DNA of 64,000 nucleotides from the NCBI GenBank assembly GCA_963556195.1, contig CAUVYP010000586.1, positions 1,426,001-1,490,000 on the forward strand, read 5' to 3'. A model generated the notes under the pieces. The model saw only the letters and a list, made by a program, of their open reading frames with translations, made no database searches and had not been told where the DNA came from. The DNA is from Sepiola atlantica (lineage: Eukaryota > Mollusca > Cephalopoda > Sepiida > Sepiolidae). Of this stretch, positions 63,977-64,000 are shown piece after piece (within the stretch, counting starts at the first letter, position 1; the number at the start of each line of letters is the position of its first letter). Both the position numbers and the translations under genes were made by a program.

Positions 63977-64000
63977 ACATTTATTCGAATTGTGCAACGA
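63977..64000 (+). repeat. Partial monomer cut by window end
   Basis: The first 24 bases of monomer 345 have the standard (non-D) leader. The patch is outside the window, so the type cannot be assigned. The array evidently continues beyond both ends. Confidence 0.95.

Larger units (their letters stand above)
1..64000. repeat. 186-bp satellite array, 344 monomers, uninterrupted
   Basis: The motif 'acatttattc' (or its D-type form 'ccattctttt') recurs every 186 bp from position 1 to 63977. The only departures are eight one-base deletions, which account exactly for the phase at the end: 344 x 186 - 8 = 63976. All monomers point the same way and nothing else is inserted. The consensus is 37% GC. 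Most positions are nearly invariant, and diagnostic differences concentrate at p34-p54. I infer a centromeric or pericentromeric satellite because of the length, purity and higher-order order of types. The family is not recognised. No genes, RNA genes, promoters or terminators can be supported anywhere in the window. Confidence 0.98.
58168..64000 (+). repeat. Right-end E/B region with D''
   Basis: Order is: D'' E A B C E G D'' A E B E D'' A B D'' G B E B E G D'' B E B E D'' A B E, then a partial monomer. Type C occurs once (58912) and then not again. E alternates with B. Private forms are more frequent than in the middle of the window. There is no gene. Confidence 0.83.

Noticed and set aside
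1..64000. CRISPR array
   Set aside because: The whole 186-bp unit repeats with no unique spacers, and no cas-like genes are present.
1..64000. rDNA, histone or tRNA tandem cluster
   Set aside because: No rRNA, tRNA or histone-like sequence is seen in the monomer, and 186 bp is too short for such units.
1..64000. Array of transposon ends or solo LTRs
   Set aside because: There are no terminal inverted repeats, target-site duplications or polypurine/poly-A tracts at monomer joints; copies abut exactly.
1..64000. Hidden novel gene system or cargo inside the array
   Set aside because: Monomer phase was followed from start to end. Every interval is a multiple of 186 apart from eight one-base losses, so there is no room for an insert.

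Overview
The whole window is one satellite DNA array. It holds 344 consecutive head-to-tail copies of a 186-bp monomer plus a 24-bp start of the next copy (63977-64000). All copies are in the same orientation, with no unique sequence, transposon, inversion or recognisable gene between them. The consensus monomer is about 37% GC (69 of 186 bases). Monomer positions p1-p186 below are counted from the 'acatttattc' motif; position 1 of the window is p1 of a monomer. Such a long, pure, higher-order-organised array points to a eukaryotic genome, most likely centromeric or pericentromeric heterochromatin. I do not recognise the family and cannot name the species. CpG is not depleted (9 per monomer, about 6.4 expected from base composition), which fits a lightly methylated genome such as many invertebrates, but this is weak inference.

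Monomers fall into a few types, set almost entirely by a 20-bp patch at p34-p54. B is the commonest type. C is B with one change (p53 T to G). A has eight changes in the patch. E has an A-like left half, a B-like right end and a private AGGCCT. D also has a changed leader (p186-p10). F and G have a B patch with a distinctive tail that usually leads into D. D' and D'' are derived D forms. B' is B with 'ctgtag' in place of 'ctgaag' after the patch. Eq is E preceded by a 'ctttgg' tail.

Layout by region. 1-8.1 kb: a 21-monomer unit (3,904 bp) present twice in tandem with one difference seen. 8.1-18.7 kb: A-B-C triplets with B'/F/G/D inserts forming irregular 8- and 9-mers. 18.65-26.05 kb: a 20-monomer unit (3,719 bp) twice in tandem. 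26-32.7 kb: irregular C-E-G-D modules, where type E becomes common and D' first appears. 32.7-36.8 kb: an 11-mer (2,046 bp) twice. 36.8-58 kb: 10-mer (1,860 bp) units of the form A-B-Eq-A-B-C-E-B-G-D' and their rearranged 8-, 9-, 11- and 14-mer relatives. 58-64 kb: E/B alternation with D'', type C disappearing after about 59.1 kb. Type composition therefore shifts steadily from left to right.

Every open reading frame here is a by-product of the repeat. The period is 3 x 62, so one chance frame on each strand recurs in every monomer; I annotate none as a gene. No new gene-based system is present. What is worth a second look is the repeat biology: layered tandem duplications, hybrid monomers marking exchange points, a confined variable patch, weak CENP-B-box-like motifs and a composition gradient. 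Type assignments were made by eye from diagnostic motifs, so rare miscalls are possible. Block boundaries after 8 kb are usually placed at the 'ttagcgcg' step, 43 bp upstream of p1.
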